A DNA stretch of 54,562 bases from Welwitschia mirabilis (Eukaryota; Gnetophyta; Gnetopsida; Welwitschiales). The notes beneath the pieces were generated by a model. The model did no database searches and had not been told where the DNA came from. It worked only from the letters and a program-made list of their open reading frames with translations. Of the stretch, positions 34,000 through 44,156 are shown piece after piece (position 1 is the stretch's first letter; each line of letters opens with the position of its first letter). The translations under genes and the position numbers were made by a program. Where the stretch lies: contig JBOZIK010000001.1 of assembly GCA_051453625.1 (NCBI GenBank), positions 178,710,894-178,765,455 on the forward strand, read 5' to 3'.

Positions 34000-35560
34000 T
34001 TTATTATCTAGTTTAAGAACTTTTATTTTATAAGTAGAGTGAAAATATTCTTTCCACCCTATAAGGGTTTGCTAAATAATGTAATTTAGACTTATAATCA
34101 TGATACATTCTTTTCTCTATCCATTAACTTGATAGGTTATCTTTTCATCAAGATCATATACCTTTATGAATCCATTTTCCAAAATTTTTATTATGGTATA
34201 GGGTCCTAGCTAATTTTATTCATATTTCTATTTTAGATGGATCTTTTTAGTATCATAGATTAATACAAAATCTCCTACATTAAAATTAGTTTTTGTAATT
34301 CTATTATCAAGATATATTTTGGTTTTTTATTTTATAAGTTCTTTACATAAAAAAGCTTCTTTCCTATTTTTATCTAAAATATTCATGTTTTCTATCCATT
34401 TCTTTTAAGTTGTATCCAAGTTATACTTTAATTCTTTATCCAATTTAAATGTTTTATTTTAAATTCAATTGACAAAATAGTTTTTTTTCCATAGAATAAT
34501 TCATATGATGTAAACCCTGTGCTATGTTTTTAAGTTATTCTATAAGTCCATAAAGATTNNNNNNNNNNNNNNNNNNNNNNNNNNNNNNNNNNNNNNNNNN
34601 NNNNNNNNNNNNNNNNNNNNNNNNNNNNNNNNNNNNNNNNNNNNNNNNNNNNNNNNNNTTTTTTTCCATAGAATAATTCATATGATGTAAACCCTGTGCT
34701 ATGTTTTTAAGTTATTCTATAAGTCCATAAAGATTCATTTAATTTTTTAGTCCAATTTGATTTCTTACTATTTATGATCTTTGTTAATATTCAATTAGTT
34801 TCTCTATTAGTCACTTTAGTTTGGCTATTAAATTAAGGATGATAGGGAATAGAGATTTTATAGTGAATTTCATGTTTGGTCAAGAGTTTTCTTAAAAAAT
34901 TCATTAGTAAAATGAGTTCCTATATCAGATATAAGCCTTCAAAGGGCTCCAAACTAATAGATAATATTCCTAAGGAAAAAGTTAACTATGGTTTGGGAAG
35001 AATAGTAAGACACATCCTCAGTCTCAGTCCACTTAGTAAAGTAATCAATGTAGACCAAAATATATCTTTTTCTAGAGTAGGAATGATTGAGAGGTCTAAC
35101 AAAATCTATTCACCAAACATCAAAAGGTTCAATTAACTGAATCCATTGTTGTAGCATTTCTAATCTCTGATTAAATGCTTCTTCTCTTTGATACTTATCA
35201 TAACTCTATACATAAGCATTTGAATCTTTGAATATTATGGGTTAGTAGTATCCTATATAAAGGATTTTTATCCTTATTCTTCTTGCATCATAATGTCCTC
35301 CTTCTCCCTCATGAGCTTCCTTCAGAATTTCTTTTTGCAAATTTTCTTCTACACATCCTCTAATAACATGATCTTTACATCAGCGAAATAATATCTTATC
35401 ATTCCATATGTAGTTTCTAGATTCTCTTAATAATCTTTTTCTTTTATAATAATTTATAAAATATGGTAATTTTTTACTCACAATAAAGTTGACTATATCA
35501 ATGTACCATGGATTGATTCTTAATTGAAAAAGATTTTCATTTGGAAACTCATCTCTTATG
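34000..35560 (-). pseudogene. Decayed gypsy integrase (element D)
   Basis: In minus-strand order: a zinc-finger region EILKEAHEGEGGHYDARRI with both His kept, but the Cys pair replaced by Tyr (S-Y-D-K-Y-Q-R-E, TGT to TAT twice), then core RKRYILVYIDYFTKW, a S-D-I-G-T-H-F-T-N segment with the second catalytic Asp kept, then the C-terminal tail (YTIIKILENGFIKVYD, YQVNG). A unit at 34,482-34,558 is repeated exactly at 34,659-34,735 around the gap; skipping the gap plus one copy (177 bp) keeps the frame. The enzyme would insert the element cDNA but cannot fold its zinc finger here. Confidence 0.88.
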
Positions 35561-35589
35561 CTTATCTACTCTTTAGCAAGAAATTTTAA

Positions 35590-36096
35590 TCTTGATAGGT
35601 AATCTGCTACCACATTTTCTGTCCCTTTTCTATTAATAATATTTAAGTTAAATTCTTTTATTAATAGTATTCATTTCATAATTCTTAAATTAACTACTTT
35701 TTTATTCATTAGTAATCTAGTAGTACTATGATTTGTATGAACTTTTCCTTTGTAATCTAAAATATAATGCCTAAACTTCTCTAATGTCATTACTACCATT
35801 AATAACTCTTTTTATGTTATTATATAATTTTGTTAAACTATTTTGAAGTTCTTACTAATATAAGTAATTGCGTATGGTTCACAATTTTTATCTCTTGATC
35901 CCAAAGCTACTCCTAAAGCATGACTAGATGTGTCAATCAAATATGGAATGGTCCTGACCAATTAGGTCCTTATAATGTAAGTGTTGATAAAAGTTTATTC
36001 TTTAAAGTTTGATAAGTACTTTGACATTTATCAGTCCAATTATATTCCACATCCTTCTGTAAAAGATTACTTAACAGTTTAGTAATTTTGCTAAAG
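35590..36096 (-). pseudogene. Decayed gypsy RNase H (element D)
   Basis: The minus strand reads RHYILDYKGKVHTNHSTTRL, LLMNKKVVNLRIMK, LLIKEFNLNIINRKGTENVV and ADYLSRLKFLAKE. The V-H-T-N-H segment stands where relatives have T-D-H, so an RNase H catalytic Asp is replaced by Asn (G-to-A). The upstream part, GYYRRF and KPLT-like connection motifs, is near the 36,174 gap. Confidence 0.85.
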
Positions 36097-37034
36097 TAAT
36101 ATATAAATCTTCTATAATATCCAACATGCCCTAAGAAAGATCTTAATTCTTTTAGTTTGGTTGGGGTTAAAATNNNNNNNNNNNNNNNNNNNNNNNNNNN
36201 NNNNNNNNNNNNNNNNNNNNNNNNNNNNNNNNNNNNNNNNNNNNNNNNNNNNNNNNNNNNNNNNNNNNNNNNNTAATATATAAATCTTCTATAATATCCA
36301 ACATGCCCTAAGAAAGATCTTAATTCTTTTAGTTTGGTTGGGGTTAAAATATTTTATGTAGCTTTAACTTTTATTCACTATTCTTAATTCCTTTTTAAGA
36401 TATTTTATGTCCTAGCACTATACCTTCTGCCACCATAAGATGACTTTTTGACTAGCTAAGTTTTAGACATTTTTCTTTAAATCTCTCTAAAAATCTTTTT
36501 AACCTGTCTAGTAACTCATTAAAATTATTTTCAAAAATTGAGAAATCATCCATAAATACTTCAATAGATCTTTCTATCATATCTTGAAAAATGCTACTTG
36601 CTAATCTTTAAAAGGTACATGGATACTATATAATTCAAATGATAAGACTTTATAGGCATAAGTACCCTAAGGAAAAGTAAAAATTATCATGGCTTGATCC
36701 TTTAAATCTATTAGGACCTAATTATATCCACTATATCTCTCCAAAAAAACTATAGTACTAACATCTAGATACTGTTTCTAAAACTACAACACCTAAGAGT
36801 TTAAAAATTTCTCATTCAATTACTTCTTACATACGTGAATTGCATCTTAATAGAAGTATCCAAATAAATTTTATGTTGATAGATTTTTAGATCTATTCCC
36901 TTAATATCTGTATGATCCCAAGCAAAAGCTTCTTTTCTATTGATCAATATTCTTTTGAGTTCTCTCTTCTGAGAATGCGCTAAAGGTCTATTTATATATA
37001 AGGATCTATTTGGAGATACTTCAATATACTCCAA
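36097..37034 (-). pseudogene. Decayed gypsy reverse transcriptase (element D)
   Basis: The minus strand starts with the open stretch 36,816-37,034: EYIEVSPNRSLYINRPLA, LKRILINRKEAFAWDHTDIK, GIDLKIYQHKIYL, the Tat-type linker before RT (family form: R..L...DVFAW...D..GI). Downstream comes IERSIEVFMDDFSIFENNFN with an intact F-x-D-D (codons 36,545-36,556), then HLMVAEGIVLGHKIS. The fingers (36,600-36,800) are poorly kept. A 77-bp exact duplicate flanks the gap at 36,174-36,273. This is one of two RT copies in the window that keep both aspartates. Confidence 0.88.
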
Positions 37035-37072
37035 TCCTTATTTAAGTAGGGTATTTTTTATTTCTTGGGATG

Positions 37073-37660
37073 TTAAATTTTCTTCTTCATAATTCTCTTT
37101 ATTTTCTTGTTTAACATCATACGATCTTCTTGTGTAAGAATTACATTAGTTCTAGCTTTTGTATTATGTGCTATCTCCTCTACAACTATGACATTAGATA
37201 ACTTGATCTCTTTCTTAAGATCTTCTAGACTGATTCCCATTATCCCTCTTCTAGAATAAATAGTGGCATTTTCAGTAGCCATCCAAGATCTTTCTAGAAT
37301 TACTACATGAATATATCCCTAGTTTTTCATTACTAGAAAATCTATTGAGTAGATAAATCTCTGGAATTCAATGGGTATGTCTTTTAAAACTCTTTCTGGT
37401 GTTACTATTGATCCATCTACTAGGTACACTTTTCATTAGTAAGATATTAATTTTTCCTTTTCCAATTCCTCATAAGTTTCATAGGCCATTACATTAATGC
37501 TTACTCCTAGATCCATAAGTATTTCTACTTTGATTTTTTTATCGGCTTTTATGTCTATCATAAGTGTTCCTAGATCACTATATTTTTCATGTTGTTTATT
37601 CTGAAAAACTTGTGTGAAAGCCTAAGGAACTTGATATTTTCTTACCATCTCAATTTATTT
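37073..37660 (-). pseudogene. Decayed gypsy aspartic protease (element D)
   Basis: The minus strand reads KIKVEILMDLGVSINVMAYE, with the catalytic D-x-G intact (Asp codon 37,511-37,513, Gly 37,505-37,507). Then come a Y-L-V-D-G-S segment, IPIEFQRFIYSIDFLVM, and VVILERSWMATENATIYSRR (family: ILGRPW.A...A). Two adjacent stops lie in the flap region and one before V-V-I-L. The open stretch 37,073-37,282 is the C-terminal end plus linker to RT. Confidence 0.88.
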
Positions 37661-38089
37661 TTCCTTCTTTCTTTCATTTTTAGTCCTTTGTTTTGAGCAC
37701 ATACTTTTCATTTTCTTCTAGTACATTGATACATCTTTTAGTAATTTTAAAAGAGGTAATGATATTATTATCTCTTCTAAAACCTTTATTAAATATTTTA
37801 TGTCTTTTTTAATTTTTGAATGTTCTATTTGTTTACTTCTGATTGAAAAGGTAGATGATTTGTTAATGCATCATCTACTACTTTCTTACCTATACTTTAG
37901 TCTTTATTATCTATATAACTATTCAATTTTTGTTTTCTCTTATGGTTTATGTATCACGAACTATTTCTAGGATCTAGTAGTTATTACTTTACTTCTTTCT
38001 TTTCTCGGATTTGGTTGACATTAAGCAGGAATTTTTTATTCTTTCTTTTCTTCCTTTAATTTCTCTTTTATGTCTTGTAATTTTCTATT

Positions 38090-39215
38090 TCTCTAATTCC
38101 TATAACAATCATATTTTCTTGCATTTTTGAATTTACATACTTTTGTAAAGGCCTTTCTAACCTACCTTTCCATTTCTACTTTGGGAAGGGTATGGTTTTT
38201 TCCTAGTTTGAGGTTGATTTTATACATGTAAATCTACTTTATTAATATCTAATAAATGAACAAATTCCTACATCCATGGACATTCTATTCCTTTGTGATT
38301 ATCTTTCTCCTCCATTCACATATAGGCCCATCTAATCTTTAAAGTGTTGTACAACTAGCCAATCAAATTTTTCTACCATACTATCAAAACCTTTTTTAGC
38401 TACTTCTTCTATAAGACTAATCTGTTTTAAACTATACACACTACCATTTACTTTTAGGGTAAATACTTTATTTACTCTTTTCTTATTTTTACTTTGTTTT
38501 TTTCATCCTTGACTCATGTTATAAAACTGAGTAATAGCTTCTTTTACTTCTTGAACATTCTTCGTTTTGATGCTTCCTCTACATAGTAAGTCTAGTTCCT
38601 TTAAAGTTTGACTTGTAATCCTCTAATTAAAGTCTAACCCATTCTCTAGATATAATTTCATGGTTATGACACTTAGATAATAATTTGTTATACCTATTCA
38701 TGAATTCATTAAATCTTTTATTATCTTTCTATTTAACATTTAAAATTTATTCTCTTAAATCTTTAAATATCCTTATAGATTGAAATTTAGCTAAGAAAGA
38801 ATCCTTGAGAACTAAGCATCTCCTTTTAAAAAAAAAAAAAAAGGAAAATACCTTAGATAATTAAATTCTAAATTAAGATAATTTATTTCATAGAAAGCAT
38901 TAAATAGAGTTAAATGTAGTAAGGGTTCTTCTGATTTTTGGCCCTCAAAAGTGGGTATTAACGTTATACTTATATTTCTCACTTTGTCTAAGTGTTCTAA
39001 GTCTATAGTACTAATGGGACTTAAGTCTTCTAGCCAATGGGTATCATAATTTAAAGTTATTAAATCTCCATCATCTTTCCACTAGCATCCTATTACAAAT
39101 TTCTTTTCAGATTCATTTATTTAACTTATTTGGAAAGATTCTCCTTGAACAAGGGATGGTTTAAGAAGAGTAAGAAACCACTATTCTAATTCATCCATTA
39201 AGTTAAAAAAGATTT
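38090..39215 (-). pseudogene. Decayed gypsy gag (element D)
   Basis: The minus strand shows KLLSKCHNHEIISREWVRL, EDYKSNFKGTRLTM and HQNEECSRSKRSYYSVL, the gag capsid C-terminal pattern of Tat/Athila elements, and a C-rich remnant V-C-K-F-K-N-A-R-K-Y-D-C near 38,120-38,150 that may be a degraded zinc knuckle. N-terminal parts (38,830-39,210) read ELEQWFLTLLKPSLVQGESF and WLEDLSPISTIDLEHLDKV. Frames are broken, and an A/T homopolymer run at 38,827-38,842 marks a further break. Gag-to-LTR spacing to the PBS at 39,421 is about 200 bp. Confidence 0.72.
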
Positions 39216-39420
39216 AATCTTTTATAGTATTCCCAAGAGTGGTGTCATCCATCATAAAATCTTTCTCTTCTATTTTCATTTTAACCATATTTCCAATCTG
39301 CTCATCCAAATCATATTTTTCAGGGTCTCTAACATACCTACCTTTTTCATCCCACCATTTTCCTTAACTATCTCATTAGATTATAGTTTTCTTCATCTTT
39401 GATAGTTGGCTTTAGAATAG

Positions 39421-39437
39421 CCCTCCTTCTAGCACCA
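39421..39437 (-). promoter_or_regulatory. Candidate primer-binding site of element D
   Basis: The minus-strand sequence TGGTGCTAGAAGGAGGG starts six bases inside the 5' LTR edge at 39,444. It begins TGG, as expected for pairing with a tRNA CCA end, and differs from the tRNA-Asp-type PBS of copy A. I do not assign the tRNA. Confidence 0.6.
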
Positions 39438-39443
39438 AAATTA

Positions 39444-40347
39444 TAAAATCTTATGTGGTAAAATAATTGTAAAAAATATTAATAAACTATGCTTAAAAAT
39501 GCAAAAAACTATGATGCTGTTAACCTAAAATAAGCTTAAACCATTAAATAAAAATCAAAGGTTTACTACAAAAACTAGTTGAGATTCAATCATTCAGTTC
39601 AAAATTAATCATCACAATAATATCATTATAAAATTACTTAAACTAGTCGATTTTGTTTATTTGATGATAAAATTCACTAATTACATATATTAGATTTGCA
39701 AAATAAAGAGAATAGAAAAACATGATAAAAATCAAATGAAATGCTAGGCAATACTTATTCCTAAGCACTGTTAATTATCTTGGCTCATGTTCATCTACAT
39801 GAATAAGAGTAATTAAAAGATAATATTACTTTTTCAAGTACTAAAACATGCACACAACAATAATCAAAATGTTAGCTTTTCAGCTTTATATTAGAATACC
39901 AAAATATTACACAAAGATTTACTGATAAGTTTGTATTTTTATTTACAAGTAAAACTATACCATTAGAGATGCTATGACATCCTTTGTAGGATGTTTGGAG
40001 CTTTTCTTTTGACTTCTTATGGAGTCTTATTGCTAAAGCTTTTTGCCAAAAAGACTTCCACCATTTGTGATGATCTCCTCTTTATACCTCGTTTTGTTTT
40101 TCTATTTCCTTTCTTTGATCCGTAGGGATAGGTTTATGGTTAAAGTTGTTACTGCATTTCTGTCACCTTGGTTTTCTCTTTCATCCTTCTGCTAAATAGC
40201 ATTTTGTATCTAGAACATAATATATATATATATATATATANNNNNNNNNNNNNNNNNNNNNNNNNNNNNNNNNNNNNNNNNNNNNNNNNNNNNNNNNNNN
40301 NNNNNNNNNNNNNNNNNNNNNNNNNNNNNNNNNNNNNNNNTATATAG

Positions 40348-40379
<32 letters not shown>

Positions 40380-40533
40380 ACTAACATACTAACATACTAA
40401 CTAACTAACCTATTAACTAGCTAATACATTAACGTAATTACTAAATAGAAGCATCTAATATCATCTAAAATGGATAATTATAAAAATAAAACATTTTATT
40501 AATAAGTAAAATTTACATTAAAATTAGTTCTCA
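39444..40533 (-). mobile_element. 5' LTR of Tat element D
   Basis: Homologous to 25,780-26,749 over its whole length. The edge next to the PBS is TAAAATCTTATGTGG (TG to TA) and the far edge is AGTTCTCA. It includes the conserved AATAATATCAT segment, a (TA)n microsatellite interrupted by a 100-N gap (40,241-40,340), and the TACTAAC/CTAA tract. Length is about 990 bp without the gap. Confidence 0.82.
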
Positions 40534-42810
40534 TCAGATATATTTGATACCATATAGTTGATGGTGAAAGTCATGATTGATTATGTTATTGTGAAAGAGG
40601 ATGTGAAATGGATTTCCTAAAAGCCAAAGCCCATGGAAATCATTCACTATTTTGATAATTGCAAATAAGAAAAAGAATATGGATATGTAAGGAGTCATTT
40701 AGAGAGGAGATAAGATAAAACCTCTACCACTATATCAAGAATTAAATCCTTAAGTAGATGATCATACGAAGCATCAAACACATACAACACCACTATCTTA
40801 TTATGATGAGAAAATATGTGCTTGTATAGGAACCTTCTAGATTTTATATAATGATAGATAAAATTCTATTAGATGTCCATAATCATCCTTGCTATTAAGA
40901 ATTGCCTTACCTGAACCATTACTAAAGAATATTGTATAACATCCTCATCCCAACTCTTCCCAGAAACCTATTTACAAGAAAAGAAAGACCACTTCATTAG
41001 TTCAAATCACTAAAGTAACATAACACTGCACATAAAACTTACACACTTGATTCTCATAGAAATAAAAGTACCTAATTAAAAAAACTAAAGGACTACCATA
41101 CATATAAATATTAGTGTCATGACTTGAAAATAAGTAAAAAAATCATAGAGTGGGTTGGGAAAACACTTTTGGCGTAGGCTACGATGGTCTGGATCTCAGC
41201 AAGAAAAATATCAAAGAATGTGTTAATGGAATATTGTTATGTTAGGTTATGATTTTAGATAGACAAATACAATCCTTGAAAGAGCATGTTCATGAAAAAT
41301 GCAATTAGTTAAAGGAATGCAAATATTGTGATGAAAATCAAAGTAATAGATAATTAAAGAATTAATAAAAATAACCATGAATTATCACTAAGGAAATGAT
41401 GAGGAAGATAGAAATGGTCTACTTGGAGGAGGGCTGGAAACCTTATGCTTGTCTTCAACATGATGGAATTCCTTTTTAAACATCCCAAATCCAAACAAAA
41501 GCCCTATCACATTACCTCTAATACTACACGTACAATGATCTTATAGGTGTGATATTTATACATGATTTTAGTTCAAAGACATAAAATCCCATAAAAAATT
41601 GGTAACTATTGCTTTCCAACCCTCCTAAAACAAAACAAACCCATAAAATGGATTCTTACTTCTAGAATTTTGTGGGCATACTAGGTATCGGGTTATCTAA
41701 ATATGGTAGAAGAGATTTTAACCTTATAATTCTTAGCCTTCTACAAGATCCATTTCTTTGAAAACATAGGATTATAGGTGGTGAGTACACCACAAGGAGG
41801 TTTTGTACATCTTAGTTATTCTTACACTTTTTCTTTCTAGAAGTTGTTAGTGGTAAACTACTAGTAAGCTAACACAACTAAGAAAAATAAGACTGATCTA
41901 ATCACTAGGAAAGGATATATTAGTAAAGTAATATAGAACTTTTAATTAGTATTGAAATACCCATGTAATTGAACTCACTTAACTTAAAAGTTTTAACTCT
42001 TCAATGGGCATAAATGAGACTTCACAATCTTTGGATATCAGAATAATGAGTTATAAAAATAACTACAAGAGTATGAAAGTACATCAATAATGTTTATTTA
42101 AGAAATATATAACTAAAGAACCAAAGAGAAAACTAAGAGTTGATTTATCAAATGGATTTGAAAAAATAAAATCTAAAAGGGAGAATTAGCTAACCTACAT
42201 AGCTCTCATTCATTATATAGAAATCTATCACATTCAAATTTTTCAAGTCCAAGGATTTAGGTTAAAATTTTAATTAAAATAGTTTTATGGAGTCCTCAAG
42301 CTAATATAGATATTATGTTTATTAAGATAACATTGTATTATGGAAAATTGTATAACTTTAAGTCCTTTATTTTTTAAAATCCATAATATTATTTTATAAT
42401 CCTCAAGAATGATCTTTAATGGTTACATTAATATTAATTTTCTTGTATGATTATTATATTCTTTTTGATTTTACATGGAAAAATATTGTTATATATCTTA
42501 AAGATAGTCAAATTATTACATATATTTTAAGATTTGTAGTATGTAAATTTTTATTGTGAAAATTCTATGTAATAATATCTCTAATTTTGTAGTAATTATA
42601 AATTTTCCTTTGTTGAAAACTCTTATGATTAATTATGATTATTGTGGTTAGAAATTTATAATTATTGCTTTTATATCTAGAAAATAGTTTACTTATGGTG
42701 TTTGAAAAATTTCTTGTTAATATATTATCTACATGATGGGAATCAATATTTATTTTTTTAATATTAATGCACCCAGAGGCCTGGCAAGGAATGGAATAAG
42801 GGTGGTTAAT
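40534..42810. other. Unassigned sequence; no confident gene
   Basis: This differs from the transposons in having fewer repeats of other parts of the window and some less AT-rich patches (40,905-40,975; 41,150-41,210; 41,415-41,490). On the minus strand, patches such as GMFKKEFHHVEDKHKV near 41,440-41,490 and DYGHLIEFYLSLYKI near 40,830-40,890 look codon-like, with a possible GT donor near 40,915. No family is recognised. It may be old host intergenic or gene-remnant DNA. Confidence 0.35.
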
Positions 42811-43075
42811 GACTCTTTATTAATTTCACCAGCTCAACCAAACTTCTTCATGATGTTTTATCTTCATATACATAGAATCTTTATCAACTTCTACTATCTT
42901 AACCAACCTTCTTCATGATGTTTTATATTCATATACATAGAATCTTTACCAACTTTTACCATCTTAACCACCCTCCTTCATGATGTTTTATCTTCACATA
43001 TGTAGAATCTTTATCAACTTTTACCACAGTGACCATCCTTTCTTCTAATGTTTTGTCTTCATATTTTCATGACAC
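42811..43075. repeat. 65-bp tandem repeat, about four copies
   Basis: Units start with CTTCATGATGTTTTATCTTC at 42,846, 42,911 and 42,976, and a diverged one at about 43,041, plus a partial unit before 42,846. Period is 65 bp. Each unit also carries ATAGAATCTTTATCAACTT and a CTTAACCA.CCT end. The small frame at 42,733-42,918 partly overlaps this and is not a gene. Confidence 0.88.
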
Positions 43076-43211
43076 TATTCCTTCCACCAAAATTTAGTTA
43101 TACATAGGACCCTCTTCTCCATTTCTCTCATTATCATTTTTGGAGAAGCCTTTTCTACTAAACCTTAGAGCTTGGTCAAGCCTTTGAACTTTAAGCATTG
43201 GTATCTTCAAA

Positions 43212-43345
43212 GTTATTAAATCTCATTGGTTATGGTTCATGTTTTCTCCAATTCCTTTCTTATATGGTTCATGTTTTCTTTTGATTTCTTCTTGTATGAT
43301 TCATGGTTTTTTCAATTCCTTTCTTGTATGGCCTTTATGGTTTTT
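43212..43345. repeat. Imperfect ~50-bp direct repeats
   Basis: Three to four units of CTTGTATGGTTCATGTTTTC plus CAATTCCTTT-like sequence. It lies shortly after the 65-bp array and is lower in identity. Confidence 0.65.
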
Positions 43346-44156
43346 TGAGTACTCCTTGAATGGTTAATGGTATTTACTACATTCTTGCAGGATTCTTGAT
43401 TTCTCATTTATCTTTTGTATGTCAAATAGCCTTATATTTTAAATGATTTTTAATGTTGTTAGATTCTTATATGGATATTCTTGCATATCATTTAAGAGTT
43501 GCTTACTTGTTTCAACCTCATGTACCTTGGTTAGTGCCTTCCTTGTGTATTTGTATCATGGCCCCTCACATCTTGTCAAGCCTTGAGATGAGTTCTTGAT
43601 TTGACTTATTTGGGTAACTGACCTTCGTTGATGACTTTTTTTTAAATAAGAAAACTAAAACTGACCAGGGAACTAGTTGTTGGCTTAAGGGAGAGATGCT
43701 CTCTGAAGGGAGTCCCAAGGCTATGGGATTGAACTTCTAGGATAAATAGGAAAAATAAGATCAATTTACCATTTATTCCTCCTATATTGTTGAGTAACTA
43801 AATTATTAAAATCTATTATGGTATAATAATAAAGAAGATTAATTTAAATAGAGCCTTAGTCTTCTTGATTTGATCTTGATAACCCTTTTTACTTGGGAAT
43901 CCTTATCATTCTAAAAACTTGTCATGAATCATACTAGGAACTATGAAGGTTATAGTTCTTACACCATGTTATTTGTTTTTAATAGGTGGTTGAGTGAAGC
44001 ATAGGAAAATCTAATTTATCTTACCTAGAATGGCATTTGTAAATGTTGATTTTCCAACTTGTACTTGAGCAAGTGTTGGAATTTAATGATTTGTTCTTCA
44101 TTATATCTTATAATCTATTGCATCTTGTGGTTGACCCTTAACATATGATATGATTA
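43346..44156. other. No gene recognised
   Basis: AT-rich sequence between the small repeats and the chromovirus LTR. The patch at 43,650-43,745 is less AT-rich, but no family match is visible. Confidence 0.4.

Noticed and set aside
40181-40387. Open frame made of Ile-Tyr repeats
   Set aside because: Translation of a (TA)n microsatellite and an N gap.
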